From Saturnia japonica (lineage: Eukaryota; Arthropoda; Insecta; Lepidoptera; Saturniidae): a stretch of 64,000 bases of DNA. Numbering within the stretch: the first letter of the stretch is position 1; each line of letters starts with the position of its first letter. Where the stretch lies: positions 7,410,115 through 7,474,114 of the forward strand of contig CM065316.1 of NCBI GenBank assembly GCA_033032175.1, written 5' to 3'. The notes beneath the pieces were generated by a model, which made no database searches, was not told where the DNA came from, and saw only the letters and a program-made list of their open reading frames with translations. The position numbers were made by a program, and so were the translations under genes. Of the stretch, positions 23,431-34,840 are shown in pieces.

Positions 23431-26400
23431 ATGACGGACACTACAACAACCGAAGTTGAGACTGATGCCGAACTGAAGAAGCCTGTGAAAGAGATACCTG
23501 TGGTTCAAGACCAAGGGTTCTTTCAGCACGATACAGGGGACACCTACGATGGATTCTTTGAAGCTAAGAAAAAAGATCGAAGCGTTAAAATGCATGGTAA
23601 CTAATTCTATAACTGCACAATTTCAGATTCCAATCTATATGGGAAAAGTTATTGAAATCTATATTACTACCTATGTAACTAAGCACCTCCGTTGACGTGA
23701 ATTATAATATTGACGTTTGTTCTATCTTTTAAGTCAGCAGATGTTGCTCTGCTCTTTTTGGCTTCTGCGCTTTTCTTTTACTAGGTACCTAACGAAAAGA
23801 GTTGGAGAACATTTTCTGACTTAAAAGATGGAACAAACATGTCACTTACGTATTGTGAGAGTCATTTTCTTTCATAAATATAGAATTTGTCAGCTTCACC
23901 GAAACCTCAAGCTTTTTACATGGATTTGATCTCACGTCAATCGAAGCGATTGTGGGTAACCATTGCAAAGGTAGGATCCTCCCTTTGCAATGGTTACCCA
24001 CATGTTGGTGACCCCGAGCATGAACGTCAATGCAACCTTCTTCGCAAAGCTACGTCATCGTGACGTCATCATCACTTCCTCAAGTTTTCGAGCTGCGTGT
24101 CATACAGCCAGCCAGCATCCACAGCTACTACGGGTATCCCGACCATCAGCATGCAGCGGACGAGCATTCCTGGTCTGACCCACAGGCTTCTCAGCGACCT
24201 TGGCACAACACACTGCACTTCGGCCGGTCTGTAAGCAGAGACGCACTTCTCTCCTGGTCGACGCAGCAGCCAGTCACTACGCAGCACTCTGCACCACTCC
24301 GACTCACTGGAGTATTCATGCAGCATCACCATCACCCCGACTCTCTGGGGTATCACCGCAGACTGTTTCGACTCACCGTGAACTATGCGGCATCTGGTTC
24401 CGACTCACTGGAACATTCCACTGGCCCGTTAAGCATCACTAGATGTATGGACGACTCAACCTACTGTCGACCTCCGGTCTCGGAGGGGAGTGATGTAGCG
24501 ACATCTATCTCGCCACATACGACGCATCCTACATCGCGATAATAAAATTAACCCAAAAATTTGAATATATACAGGAACTCGACAACAACCGTTGGGAAGC
24601 TGCCCACCAGACATAACACCCGTCTGGTCGGAGGATCCTCCCTTTGCAATGGTTACCCACACGATGTCTATACCAGTTACCACTGAACCATCATTGCTTG
24701 AAAATTTCCTTATAAACATACCTATATTACAAAGCGCACATATATGACACAAAAAATATTCTTGTCTGTTTGTCTCTGTTTAGATTTAACTCGAAATTTT
24801 GAAAGTTTTAGAAATTGTAATTTTTTTTATCATAATAAGTAGGCACCTAAATCTCAATTGATTTTGTTAAAGTTTGGTCATGGCTTAAATATATATATTT
24901 CCTCAATTGATAGGAAAACGAAAATTATTACTGTGTAATAAAGGTTTGCGGAGACATTTGACACTGCTAATAAATTGCCGAGTAAAAAAAAAAAAATATG
25001 CGATCGCTACCACCTTTCTTTACAGCATCACCCGCTGGGCTAATATGAAGATTGCCTGAAAATTTTAACAAAACTGCTCGAGCCGTTTTGGAGTTAATAG
25101 GAAAAATACATACAAACTTCCATTTTTATTTCAATAGATTAGAATAGGTACAATATTTTGTAGATTGTTTTATTATTGTTCCTATACATGAGAAAACAAA
25201 CGAGAACCACATAATTGTTTAAGCAGTTTTATTGAAACAATCAACTTTAACATCTCACCATCGTGTATCGCTGTTCAGCACCGATATGCATCTTGAAAAA
25301 CCTTACCTCCTCATTGAGTATGCCTAATCAACCACAACGTTATACACAAATCGTATTCAGAATAGAGTCACGCTCTAATAACACTTAAATGCATTGTAAA
25401 TGCTCTTTTATCTCGCTGTCATTGATAGTCTTTGTTTTACAATTAGGTACCTACCTATTCCCAAGAGATTGCACAATAGCAAGCTCCGATAGACCGGTAC
25501 CTACGAAGGTGACATGCGTTTCTCAATGGCGGCACGAATTCACTTTTGACCGCACATATTCCCGCTTCGCTCGCTCGCGTCATAGTTATGTCCCATTTTG
25601 ACTGAATTGCTAAATACCAATTTTCATAGGTCTACTTTTAAAAATGTCAGATTTTTATACAAACTTTCATTATCTTTTTCACCACCTTAGGGGTTGAATT
25701 TCCGTAAATCCTCTCCTACCACCTATTATGTGAAAGGAACTCGCATGCAAAATTTTCTCAGTGATCGTGTACAGTGAACTTTGAAGCAAATCATGGTCCT
25801 AGCACCAGTAGTTAGGGTTGTGCGTACTGCGTTGGTAATTATATCAGTCCTTCAGTTATTTATTCCATATTAACTCAACGATTTATCCTTTTATTTATAT
25901 AGATATTATTTCCCAAAAGTGGTTTCTCCGTTGATTCTTCATAAAAACTTATGTTTCCGACAACATAAACAAATGGTTTAAAATTAATGTTGTTAAAAAA
26001 AAATAAAAAAGCTAATTAGGAATGTCTTCTGTTGATGCTAATGGAAAATATTCAAAGCGCCACCTGTTATCGATTTGTTTAACTAACATGATATTGCGTA
26101 AGATTATTTACATTGTTTACTAGGCGAAATATCCGTGAGGCTCATCTATACTAATATAATAAAACGGAAAAGTTTTTTGTTTGATTGTTTGTTTAAACAC
26201 GCTAATCTCGGAACTACCAGTCGGATTCGAAAAATTCTTTTTGCTTATGATAGACAAACTCTCGAGGAATAATATAGGTTATTTTACTTTAGGATACAAC
26301 TCTCAGATAGCCTTAAATATTGATTTTTGTTACGTAAGTTGGAAGTCGAGGCCCTCCCAGACTGATTTGTCCGCGTGCGCTGGCGTAATTGTTAATGATA

Positions 26401-27347
26401 AGGAAATACAATGTTCTACAAAAATATTGGCCCTTAGTATATTTGAAAACAGGTCAGCGATAGCATATGCCTATCTCTTATACATAAGCCACAATAAGGT
26501 ATTTTATGACAAATATTTCTTGAAAATAAAAAAAGCGATTTATAAGCATTATATTTAGACATGGAAAATTAATCCTTACGAACAAAAGTTACTTCATAAT
26601 AAAGAAAATTTTATGAAGTAAAATTTTGCTCTTTATAGTATGTTATTTGGACACATATTTTAGGAGATAATGAAAAATTTAAATAATTTTTACTTGCGGG
26701 AAGAATAATAATTATAATAGACTACACGGGTGCGTTGGCGGCGACGCGGCGCGGTGTTTGTAGGATAAAATTAACATGGGTGAAACTGTGGGGCACAGCT
26801 AGTCTAGTATATTAATATTACTCTTTACTTGCAAGCTACAGAAAATTAAAAAGATTTAGTTCTTCTGGTTAGCATAGTTTAAAGTAGCGTAGAAAAATTA
26901 CTGTGAATAAATAGGAACAAGAAGGTATTAAAAAGATTTTGCATAAATGTATTAATTGCAGGCCCAGGATTATACACGACAGCTGAAGGAGATCGTTATA
27001 TGGGTACTTGGGAGGCAGACAAACTGGGCGCCAACGATGTAGTAGTAATCACTTTTACCGACTCATCAAGATACGAAGGGATGTTTAAAGATTGGTGTTT
27101 CGCCGGTCCTGGGAAATATTTTTATCCGGATGGAAGTGTACTTCACGCTGATTTTTCAGAAAACTGTCCCTTGGGTCGCATGACTTTAATCGATCCAAAC
27201 GGGCACACGTGGCTAGGAGGAAGCGCACAGCAAGGTTACGGATGGTTTGAGCCGGTAAATCATTTTTATGAGATGCTGGAAAAGACGCGCGACATGGGAC
27301 GAATTAAACGACGCCATAAGGATAAAAATGTTATTCCTACCACATAA
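23431..27347 (+). CDS. MORN-repeat protein
   Basis: Two exons, 23431-23596 and 26962-27347, joined with GT-AG ends and matching phase, give 552 nt and 183 aa. At least three MORN-type units are visible: YDGFFEA (about 37-59), GDRYMGTWEADKLG (about 65-87) and SSRYEGMFKD...GPGKYFYPDGS (about 90-120), each with the Y-x-G-x-(W/F) core. The N-terminus is Thr- and acid-rich and the C-terminus is basic (RIKRRHKDK), with no signal peptide or membrane span. MORN repeats bind phospholipid membranes or act as scaffolds in axonemes and junctions; the size and layout recall small MORN proteins such as MORN5 or radial-spoke-type proteins, but the orthologue is not certain. The start is the first ATG in the exon and fits the family N-terminus. 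A non-coding first exon is possible. An AATAAA at 27372-27377, 25 nt after the stop, is a likely poly(A) signal. Confidence 0.88.
23715..23838. repeat. Foldback in the MORN gene intron
   Basis: Two 23-bp arms, 23715-23737 and 23816-23838, are reverse complements with a single mismatch (GTTTGTTCTATCTTTTAAGT on the left), separated by 78 bp. It looks like a small foldback MITE. No clear target duplication. Confidence 0.55.
23951..24661 (+). mobile_element. Miniature LTR retroelement (TRIM-like), with palindromic LTR end
   Basis: The 3' LTR is about 24491-24661 (TGATGTAGCG ... ACCCACA, roughly 171 bp), preceded by a polypurine tract GGAGGGGAG at 24482-24490. Only the last 29 bp of the 5' LTR remain (23974-24002). 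Three bases later lies TGGTGACCCCGA (24006-24017), whose complement ends in CCA, as a tRNA primer binding site should. The internal part (24018-24481) has repeated CGACTCACTGGA-like phrases and no gag or pol. Just left of the 5' LTR remnant, 23951-23971 is an exact inverted copy of the last 21 bp of the LTR. Element type (gypsy or BEL-like parent) is not resolved. Confidence 0.78.
26145..26802 (+). mobile_element. Non-autonomous Helitron, copy 1
   Basis: A 658-bp element inserted between A (26144) and T (26803), starting TCTATACTAATATAATAAAA and ending CAGCTAG. A short hairpin CTGTG-GGG-CACAG directly precedes the terminal CTAG. These are the three Helitron hallmarks (5' TC, 3' hairpin plus CTRR, A|T insertion). 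It has no helicase gene. A 657-bp sibling lies at 48260-48916. It ends 159 bp before MORN exon 2. Confidence 0.9.
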
Positions 27348-27371
27348 TCAAAATTAATTAACAATATTAAT

Positions 27372-27377
27372 AATAAA
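27372..27377 (+). promoter_or_regulatory. Poly(A) signal of the MORN gene
   Basis: AATAAA, 25 nt after the TAA stop codon. The position is short but usable for a 3' UTR; the assignment is by motif and place only. Confidence 0.5.
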
Positions 27378-27419
27378 ATAACCTAAATATTGCTTTTAGA
27401 ATTTTCCTACAGTTTTTTT

Positions 27420-27770
27420 TATACCATGACGGTGGCGATCAAGCTTGCGGTCCGCCTGATGGTAAGCGATCACCGCAGCTTATGGACGCTTGCAGTACCA
27501 GAAGCATCACATGCACGTTGCCGGCCCTGTTAAAATTTGTTTACACCCCTCTTGTAGAACCCCATATTGAGGTCTAATGGAAAAACTTCAACAGGGAGCT
27601 TATTCCACATCCGAAGCTTAAACTTAAAGGTTCGATGCCGCTTGTGAGGTTGGGATAGTCAATAATTCTCACAGCACGTTTTTGAGCCGAATCAAAAGGG
27701 CCAAGGTAGCAGTTGTTTTGGGATACATTGTCATGACGTCAAGAAACAGTGTCTCAAGTTTGATACTAAC
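27420..27770 (+). repeat. Dispersed repeat family E
   Basis: GC-balanced block with GATCAAGCTTGCGGTCCGCC, GTAAGCGATCACCGCAGC and CATATTGAGGTCTAATGG. Weaker relatives with the order GTAAGCG-ACT-CAGTAG/CCCA-GGGCGCTT and AAGTAGAGAGAA are at 34560-34790 and 51075-51215. A non-coding repeat of unknown class. Confidence 0.5.
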
Positions 27771-28560
27771 TAATATTAATTAGAAAGTGAACTGAAAAAG
27801 AGTGATTTGTAAAGAAGATTTATTAATAATGCATGCCTAATGTAAACTCGAGACGCAAATGCATTTTTAACAGGAGTATGTAGTTATACTCAATAGCCTG
27901 TTATATCATCCCAGTGAACGAGATGACATCATCCATTCATCACAATATGTGTAAATATGATGCGAATGGGAACTTGAAAAAGGCTACGTAAATACGGCTT
28001 TTCTTTTAGAATTAGTCTAAGCAAAGTAAAGTAAGCTTATATTTATATCAATAGCATTTCTGTAATAATTTCGTTTTTGTCATATCTCGACAATGATTGC
28101 GCAATACATAGTAGTAGGTATGCCAGGGGCAAACCATAATTAGAGGTGGCTGAGTAATAAGTTTCCATGGACATAACTCTCCAGTAACTGTATATAAGTT
28201 GGTACATTGGCCGACCTCGAAATGAAAGTTACTATTGTGGATTTTTCAATTTGTGTACAATGGTTGTGATTGAGACAGCATACCCATCACACTTCTATGT
28301 AGTACATTTTATTATTAATTGTTAAGCAAGGCTTATTACCACATTTTTGTCTGAATATTACTCGATACTTCTTACATTTCTATAAATTACGTTATTTTAA
28401 CGGATCCCCGGATCTAAACTTGAGTGGAGCTCCCTATCTCCAGCTTTTGAGATAAATTGTTAAAAAAAAGTTTATGTATGTGTCAGTTCCGACGCACGAC
28501 TGCAGTTTACTCCTTAAGGACGATTGTTTTTGAATATGCAATAGGCAAAGAGGTGATTGG

Positions 28561-28618
28561 TTGACTGACTGACTGACTGACTGTACCTGTACCTGTACTG
28601 TACCGTACTGACTGATGT
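28561..28618. repeat. Simple sequence repeat
   Basis: Tandem (GACT)n passing into (CTGTAC)n-like units. Low-complexity DNA beside the start of a LINE copy. Confidence 0.7.
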
Positions 28619-28689
28619 ATCTATACAAATACATGGTCTTAAAGTGAAAGGTGCGCAAGGTACATTGCGTAAACGTAACACTTTTTGTT

Positions 28690-30235
28690 CGTATGTTAAG
28701 TCCCTTGCGAGATCATATTTTGAAACCGCGTCGAATCAGGTGAACCCGTTTGTAAGAACCGCCACGACCTACACACCAGTCCCCGAAGCTCCGAGGATAA
28801 AACGCCGCCTCCGGATCATTGCTGCGGCAACTCAAGCCTAGGTCCGATCCCTCGGTGTGGAGCCCTTGAGTCTAGCAGCCGCTCACGCGATACAAGTGAC
28901 GCTGCACTTGCAATCACTAGCTACCCACAGCCCTATGAATACATTTATGTCAATGAGTCATCAGAATGACATCCAACAAAAACATGCGTTATGTAAAAAT
29001 GCCTCAATAATGAGTTAGAAATTACATCCGTTTCATATATTAATGGTGTCGGAAATGACAACCCTGACACCATTTTGATAAAAATATTGTCGGTAAAGGG
29101 TCGATAACGTCAATACTATTATCTTTCATATTAACTAAATTTTCAAGTTACTGCTGGAGTAACTATGAATAAGATTCGCACTTGCTTAATAGAATGACTC
29201 AATAGCCAGTCTAGTGTGAAAGTACCTTCCAGTCAACATTGGAACTTGACTTCGGTAGTTGAACAAATTGATGTGTTCGTGTTACCCGTGTTACTTATAG
29301 GAGCAAATAATAGGTTCATAAAAGCAAACCCTTAAATTCAAGGTATAAAACAAAACGATATCTAGAATAAAATCGTGGTAGTGTGCCATCTTGTATCAAT
29401 CATCATCATGTATCAAATACTTGTCTTTATTGATATATCAACCATACGTAAAAATCTGACTTCCCAGTTATGTAACGAGAAGAAACACTGTTATATCAGA
29501 CATACGTAATAAACTGACTTATTTTTTACTTAAAATTCTGATTTTGTTACTATGTTTACGGCAGTTTATGTCAGTTGAGGCATTGTAATACTTTATCATT
29601 ATGAACGGAAAAATATGAAATCTGATATTACGTAACAATATGATATTCATATTACATCAGATGAACGTACGATAAAAATAATGCCATGACATCACATTGA
29701 AATCATATTTTAATATCAGTATGACTACATTAAAATTACAGTTTATCACACAACTTAAAGATCACTAAACATATCAGTTTTATGTCATGTGTATATCAAA
29801 ACGCCATGACCCCTGTATGCCTTGTATGTGATGGTCAAGGTAAGGTAACGTGGTTACAATAAACCTCACACTCGTGCACACCACACAGATACATAGGTTT
29901 TGTATGGTTTTTTGTACTAGTTTAGACAAAAATTGACAGATCACTAAATATATAGACACATATTCCATCCTTCCTCCCAGGAGTCAGGAATATTTGTATA
30001 TGTTAGCTTAGATCCAATTTCTATACGGATAGGGAATTAGCCAGTTCTTGACGTAATTGAAGCTACGGCAACAGCTCAAACCGAGGTTCGGCTACATTGG
30101 CACCCTTGAGCATGTCACCACGCTTTCGAGGCTGAATACCTTAAGCGCTCGCCCCCAAGCCACGGTTAAGCTGTAAAAGCCGTCTGAAGCTTCAGGGCAT
30201 TATGGCTAACAGCATAGTAAGTTGTAAAAAAATAA
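28690..30235 (+). mobile_element. Jockey-type LINE copy split by an insertion
   Basis: Part one (about 28690-28930) encodes YVKSLARSYFETASNQ..., homologous to YVKQLSRSYFDTASNH of the copy at 31823-33304, and continues into the 3' UTR (CAAGCCTAGGTCC, CGCGATACAAGTGAC). Part two (about 29866-30235) resumes the same 3' UTR at CGTGCACACCACACAG-TACATAGGTT and runs to the terminal AGT-AGTTGTAAAAAAA. Between them lie roughly 0.93 kb of AT-rich DNA that the other copy lacks. The inserted element is unidentified; no clear terminal repeats were seen. Confidence 0.75.
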
Positions 30236-31811
30236 ATGAAAATCGATTTCTAAGAAGTGCTTAAACTCCAAAAAACCTCACAAATAAATAATGGGTGGAA
30301 TTTTTTGTGATTGGGACAATAGGAACCCTTTAATAAATTTCCACTCTTTATTACCTATTAGCAAACGTTTTCATTTGTGTCGAATCATATAAAACAAGGA
30401 AAGATGACAGAAAATCAAGACATTTTTGCAATCTTTAGGTGTCAGCTTTTCTCCCCTCTAATCTTGCTATAGCTTTAACTACCTAATGTACCTACGTACA
30501 TGGCGTACTTTATTTCCTGCGAAAGAATCTATTAGCTCATCAAAATCCATCTCAAAGGCAATTTAACTTTCAATGGGCAAATTATACTATGATTTCAGGG
30601 CCCCCTGAGACTGCTGCCTGGGGCAGGTGCCCCGGTTTTCCCCCATCCTCTAGATACGGGGCTGATCTCGGTTCGTTGAAAAAAAGATTTTAGATAGGTA
30701 CCTCATAGCAACTTTTATATGTAAGTATAAGCTAGTGGATTTTTGACGTAGCTATATTGATTGCCAGCAATAAGTTCCAAAGTTGCTCATAAATTAAATT
30801 ACAACTAAAGCGATGATGGACCTGTGTTAGCTATCTCGGATACCGGGTTAATTGACTTGGGTTTGAATTTGTGGGGAAAACATATTATGTTGGTAGAGCA
30901 TTTTCTAAAATTCGTAAACCACAAGATTTAAAACTTTCGTCAAGTTTAAATTACACTTGCAAACTCTTTCTAAGCTGTTTCCATCTTTAGGTCAAATTGT
31001 GGTCAGAGGCTTCAACTGCAACTTCATAATAAAATAATAATAATATAAACGCACCAGAGGAAGATTTCATGTAAGAATAACCGTATACCAAGTTATGTCT
31101 AACTGTAAATACAAACGTGAGTTGCCTCGGATATTTCCAGATTCCATTCATACTTCCAAAGTATTATAACGCAATTCTTGTATGTGGTCTACCCAGTTAA
31201 AGTACATATTTCATGTGGCACTCGACATTTGAACCCACTTAGCTTAAAGAGCACAGATACAATCGCTTTCAACATACTATTACAAAATATTTGTACGACT
31301 AATTTTAGCACTTAACAACAACGTATGCTTTAAATCATTATTTGCGCAAAGTTTGTTTCACGTAGGTATTATAACTACTATATAATAAAACTAACTTACT
31401 CAATATCGCTGTTAAACAACGTAATTCTAAATTTATATTATGACGGCATCTTTTTACTTATCCGAAATCTTAATTTCCGTGTAGTGCATTTCATATGGAG
31501 GTCTTTAATATGTCGGCCAGTTCCTTGTATTTCTTCAAAGTAACACTCGTAATTCGCCTAAGCAGTCAGCCCAAAACCTTACAAGAAACTATAAGTGTGC
31601 GATCTATTACGATTAACTGACAGGCTATAATATCTGCCGGCCAACTCTTAGTCAGTTGGGTCCTTAAGTCTGAAAATTTCTTTCAACATAGATGCATTTA
31701 ACCAACTTAGTAATACATCTTTGTGTGAGTTGTGAGTTGCTATTAACTGACTAATTTCTTTTTTGAAACTCTAAGGGTCTTTTCACACTGGCACAAAGTC
31801 TCAGCGAAGTG
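30236..31811. other. Intergenic, no gene seen
   Basis: AT-rich DNA with no coding frame above background and no recognised repeat. It ends at the target site of the LINE beginning at 31823. Confidence 0.5.
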
Positions 31812-31822
31812 TCGTCGTCGCG

Positions 31823-33304
31823 CAAGGTTCGATCCTGGCTCCTAGCCTATTTAACCTGTACGTCAGTGACCTACCTCGACTCCCGGAGGTCGAGGTAGGG
31901 CTATACGCTGACGATACAGTCTTATATGCCTCAGATAGGAATAGATCCCACCTCAGACACAAAGTCCAACGCTCCGTGACCACTCTCGGGAAGTGGTTTA
32001 ACGAGTGGCGTATAGCCGTTAATCCCTCGAAGAGCGCCGCGATGCTCTTCGATGCGGATTCGTCACAGATACCGTGGAAGCTTAAACCTGTTAAGCTCTA
32101 CGATAATCCGATTCCGTATGTAAGAGAGACCAAATATCTAGGGGTAACCCTAGATAGTAGGCTCTCTTTTAGACCCCACATCCGTAAGGTTAGGAACAGG
32201 GCCGCGTGGGTCCTGGGCCGGTTGCATCCTCTGTTGTGTTCGGTGAGTAAAATGTCCACGCGACATAAGCTCACGCTCTACAAGACGTGTATTCGACCAA
32301 TTTTGACATACAGTTGCGCCGTGTTCGCACATATGTCCGAGTCGAGTTTCAAACGGTTACAATCGATACAGAATAGGTTCCTCTATCGTCTCACCGGGGC
32401 CCCGTGGTATGTTCGAAGCGTAGATCTCCATAGAGATATGGAGCTTCCTTCGATACATGCCTACGTTAAACAGCTCTCCCGTTCGTATTTCGACACCGCG
32501 TCGAACCACGCGAATCCGTTAATAAAAACAGCCGCCACTTATGTTCCGGCACCCACGGACATCCGGTGCAAACGCCGGCCGCGCAATATTTTTATTGATC
32601 CCGACGATCACATCGAAAATTCGAATAAATATTACACATCCGTCTCTCCAAACAGAGCGTGCCAGCGCCCACGCCCGCGTAACCACCGCTCTCTCCGCAG
32701 AGGGCGGGCGGTCAACTTCGCTCCCGCACACCCGTCACGTCCACCCTCTCTAGCGGTAACCCAAGCCTAGGTCCGTTCCTCGGTGTGAAACCCTTGGGTC
32801 AGGCAACCGCCCGCGCGATACAAGTGACACTGTACGTGCATCACTTAGCTACCTACATACAACACTACACACGTATGAACATACACACGTGCACACCACA
32901 CAGGTACATAGGTTCTGTGAGGGACCTTTTTTTTTTTTTCTTTTTTTACGCTAGTTAGTTAGCGCTAGTTAGTGTAGAAACATTCCGATTACTGAATACA
33001 CATACGCACGGTTCCTTCCTTCCTCCCAGGAGGAAGGGAACGTGCCTATGTGTATATTTAGTTAGCTCGAATCGTAGGTGTAGGGATTCGAATAGATCGC
33101 GACCTATTTGCGAACGCGACGACCGCCCGAGCCGAGGTCCGGCCACTTTGGCACCCTCGTGCGAGTCGTCCACAAAACTTTCGCGGCTGAGTGCCCTCTG
33201 CGCTCGCCCCCAAGTCCGGTGAAGCTGTAAAAGCCGCAGCGGCTTTAGGGCCCCTAAGGATAACAGTGTAGTCAGTTGTAAAAAAAAAAAAAAAAAAAAA
33301 AAAA
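31823..33304 (+). mobile_element. 5'-truncated jockey-clade LINE with 11-bp target duplication
   Basis: A 1482-bp non-LTR retrotransposon starting inside the reverse transcriptase. The frame from about 31823 to 32770 runs QGSILAPSLFNLYVSDL, then YADDTVLYA (the catalytic YADD box), YLGVTLDSRLSFRPHI and the C-terminal PWYVRSVDLHRDM, all in the order of the jockey clade, and ends with TAG. The 3' UTR (32771-33280) is followed by an A-run to 33304. TCGTCGTCGCG occurs at 31812-31822 and again at 33305-33315. The frame has no stops, so the insertion is young, but without the endonuclease and N-terminal RT it is dead. It provides the reference for the other LINE tails in the window. Confidence 0.93.
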
Positions 33305-33659
33305 TCGTCGTCGCGACATTCGCAACATATAGGTACTTACAATATTGAGTTCTATGTCCATTAGACTACAAATTTTGTATAAACAATGTACATATAAAAA
33401 CGCGCGAACTTGACCGCAATTTCACGTCAGAGTCGAACGAGTTTGTACAGCATTTTTATAATTTCTTTAAACAAATTTGTACACTAATTAATGGTCATAA
33501 AATTCAATATGTACCTACTTTTAAAAGTAAGTATGTGTCGCGAGTCGCGTCGCATCGCTTCTACTCTGCACCAACGGGAATTGAGCCTAAATCGAAAGTA
33601 TTTAAAGAAAATCTTTCTAGTCTACTTAAATTTTTATTATGAAAATAAATTATAATAAT

Positions 33660-33860
33660 GATACAGAGGTATAAGTATCTCATTACTGGGCAAAGGCCTC
33701 TTCCCGAGATAAGGTTACCACGCTAGACCACTACGTATAGGTGATTTCAAACACCAACACATTCACTGTTCTATGTTTTTTCATATGCAATGCTACCACC
33801 TATAACAAGAACTTTTCTTGAGCTTTCATGTTACCTCACGATGTTTTCTTTGATCGTCAG
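33660..33860 (+). repeat. Dispersed repeat family F, copy 1
   Basis: The order TCTCATTACTGGGCAAAGGC, CACGCTAGACCAC and CCTCACGATGTTTTCTTTGA is also seen, diverged, at 53074-53235 (TCTCACTGCTGGGAA, CACCACGC, TTTCCTCGCAACGTTTTCC). An old repeat, common in style among Lepidoptera. Confidence 0.5.
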
Positions 33861-34559
33861 CCTATAGTAGTTGATAGATAAGTAGATAATAATAAAAATA
33901 AGTAATAAAATAGGTAAGAAACCACAACCCTGAAAAAACATATTGTACAGTTTTACACAACTATTATATCTAAATAGAAAATCACGCAGTTCAAATAATA
34001 TAATAACATGGTACGTCAAAAATTACGCACGAATAAATTAACTTACATGTCGAGTAATTTTGTTTGCTTACATTTAAAATTTAGGTATAAGTAATGTATT
34101 GCTTCAATAAAATTGAACATATAGCTTGCTGCCCACTTACTTATATATTTTGTAACAAGTGGTTCTATGCACAAAGCATGTGGATAAATCGTATTTCGCT
34201 TTGTTATTTTGGCCTCGAATGTACACCCACATTGATTCAGCCATTTAAAAATGAGCTCTCTTAACATATTGCACCGTGCAGCACATCTCGTGTTAGATCA
34301 GAGATACAGACCATTTTAGGATGGCGTAAAATATTTTTGCACGTTGGATTTAGGAGTGGCTGGCTGCGTGACTTAACGCAATATATCTTGCGAGGTACAT
34401 TTATAGATGTAATTAGTAATTTAACAAGGACACCGGAACAACAACGCGGTGAAGGACGCCTGTTTTATTATTGATCGATATTGAATATTCTCGTGTAGAT
34501 TAGACAAATGAGAAACAGATTTGTGGAAAAATCCGACTACGAATACTGTTTTTTTATAC

Positions 34560-34790
34560 AACTAAGGTAGTAAACAAGCTTACGGCTGACCTGACAGTAA
34601 GCGACTACTGTAGTCCACGCTTGTAACACCAGAGGTCGGTTACGAGCACGATCCCGACCATGAACACTCCTTTCCTTAAGGAGACCTAAAAACCTGCGTT
34701 CTTTTGAAGGTATTTCACCAGTCGGGCTGCCCGAAGTAGAGAGAAATCTCCAAAGTCATCCGTGCAAGTTTCTAATCTCAATAATGTGTT
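34560..34790 (+). repeat. Dispersed repeat family E, diverged copy
   Basis: Shares AAACAAGCTTACGGCTGACC, GTAAGCGACTACTGTAG, CGCTTGTAACACCAGA and CGAAGTAGAGAGAAAT with the blocks at 27420 and 51075. Boundaries are approximate. Confidence 0.4.
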
Positions 34791-34840
34791 GTAGTTTATA
34801 CAGCAAAAAAATTCATACTTATTATATATTATATTATTTG

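Noticed and set aside
24030..24542. 170-aa open frame on the plus strand, with overlapping frames on both strands
   Set aside because: It spans the non-coding interior and start of the LTR of the miniature LTR element, has low-complexity His/Ser content, and matches no gag or pol motif.
26181..26558. 125-aa open frame
   Set aside because: Lies wholly inside the non-autonomous Helitron; the sibling copy does not keep the frame.
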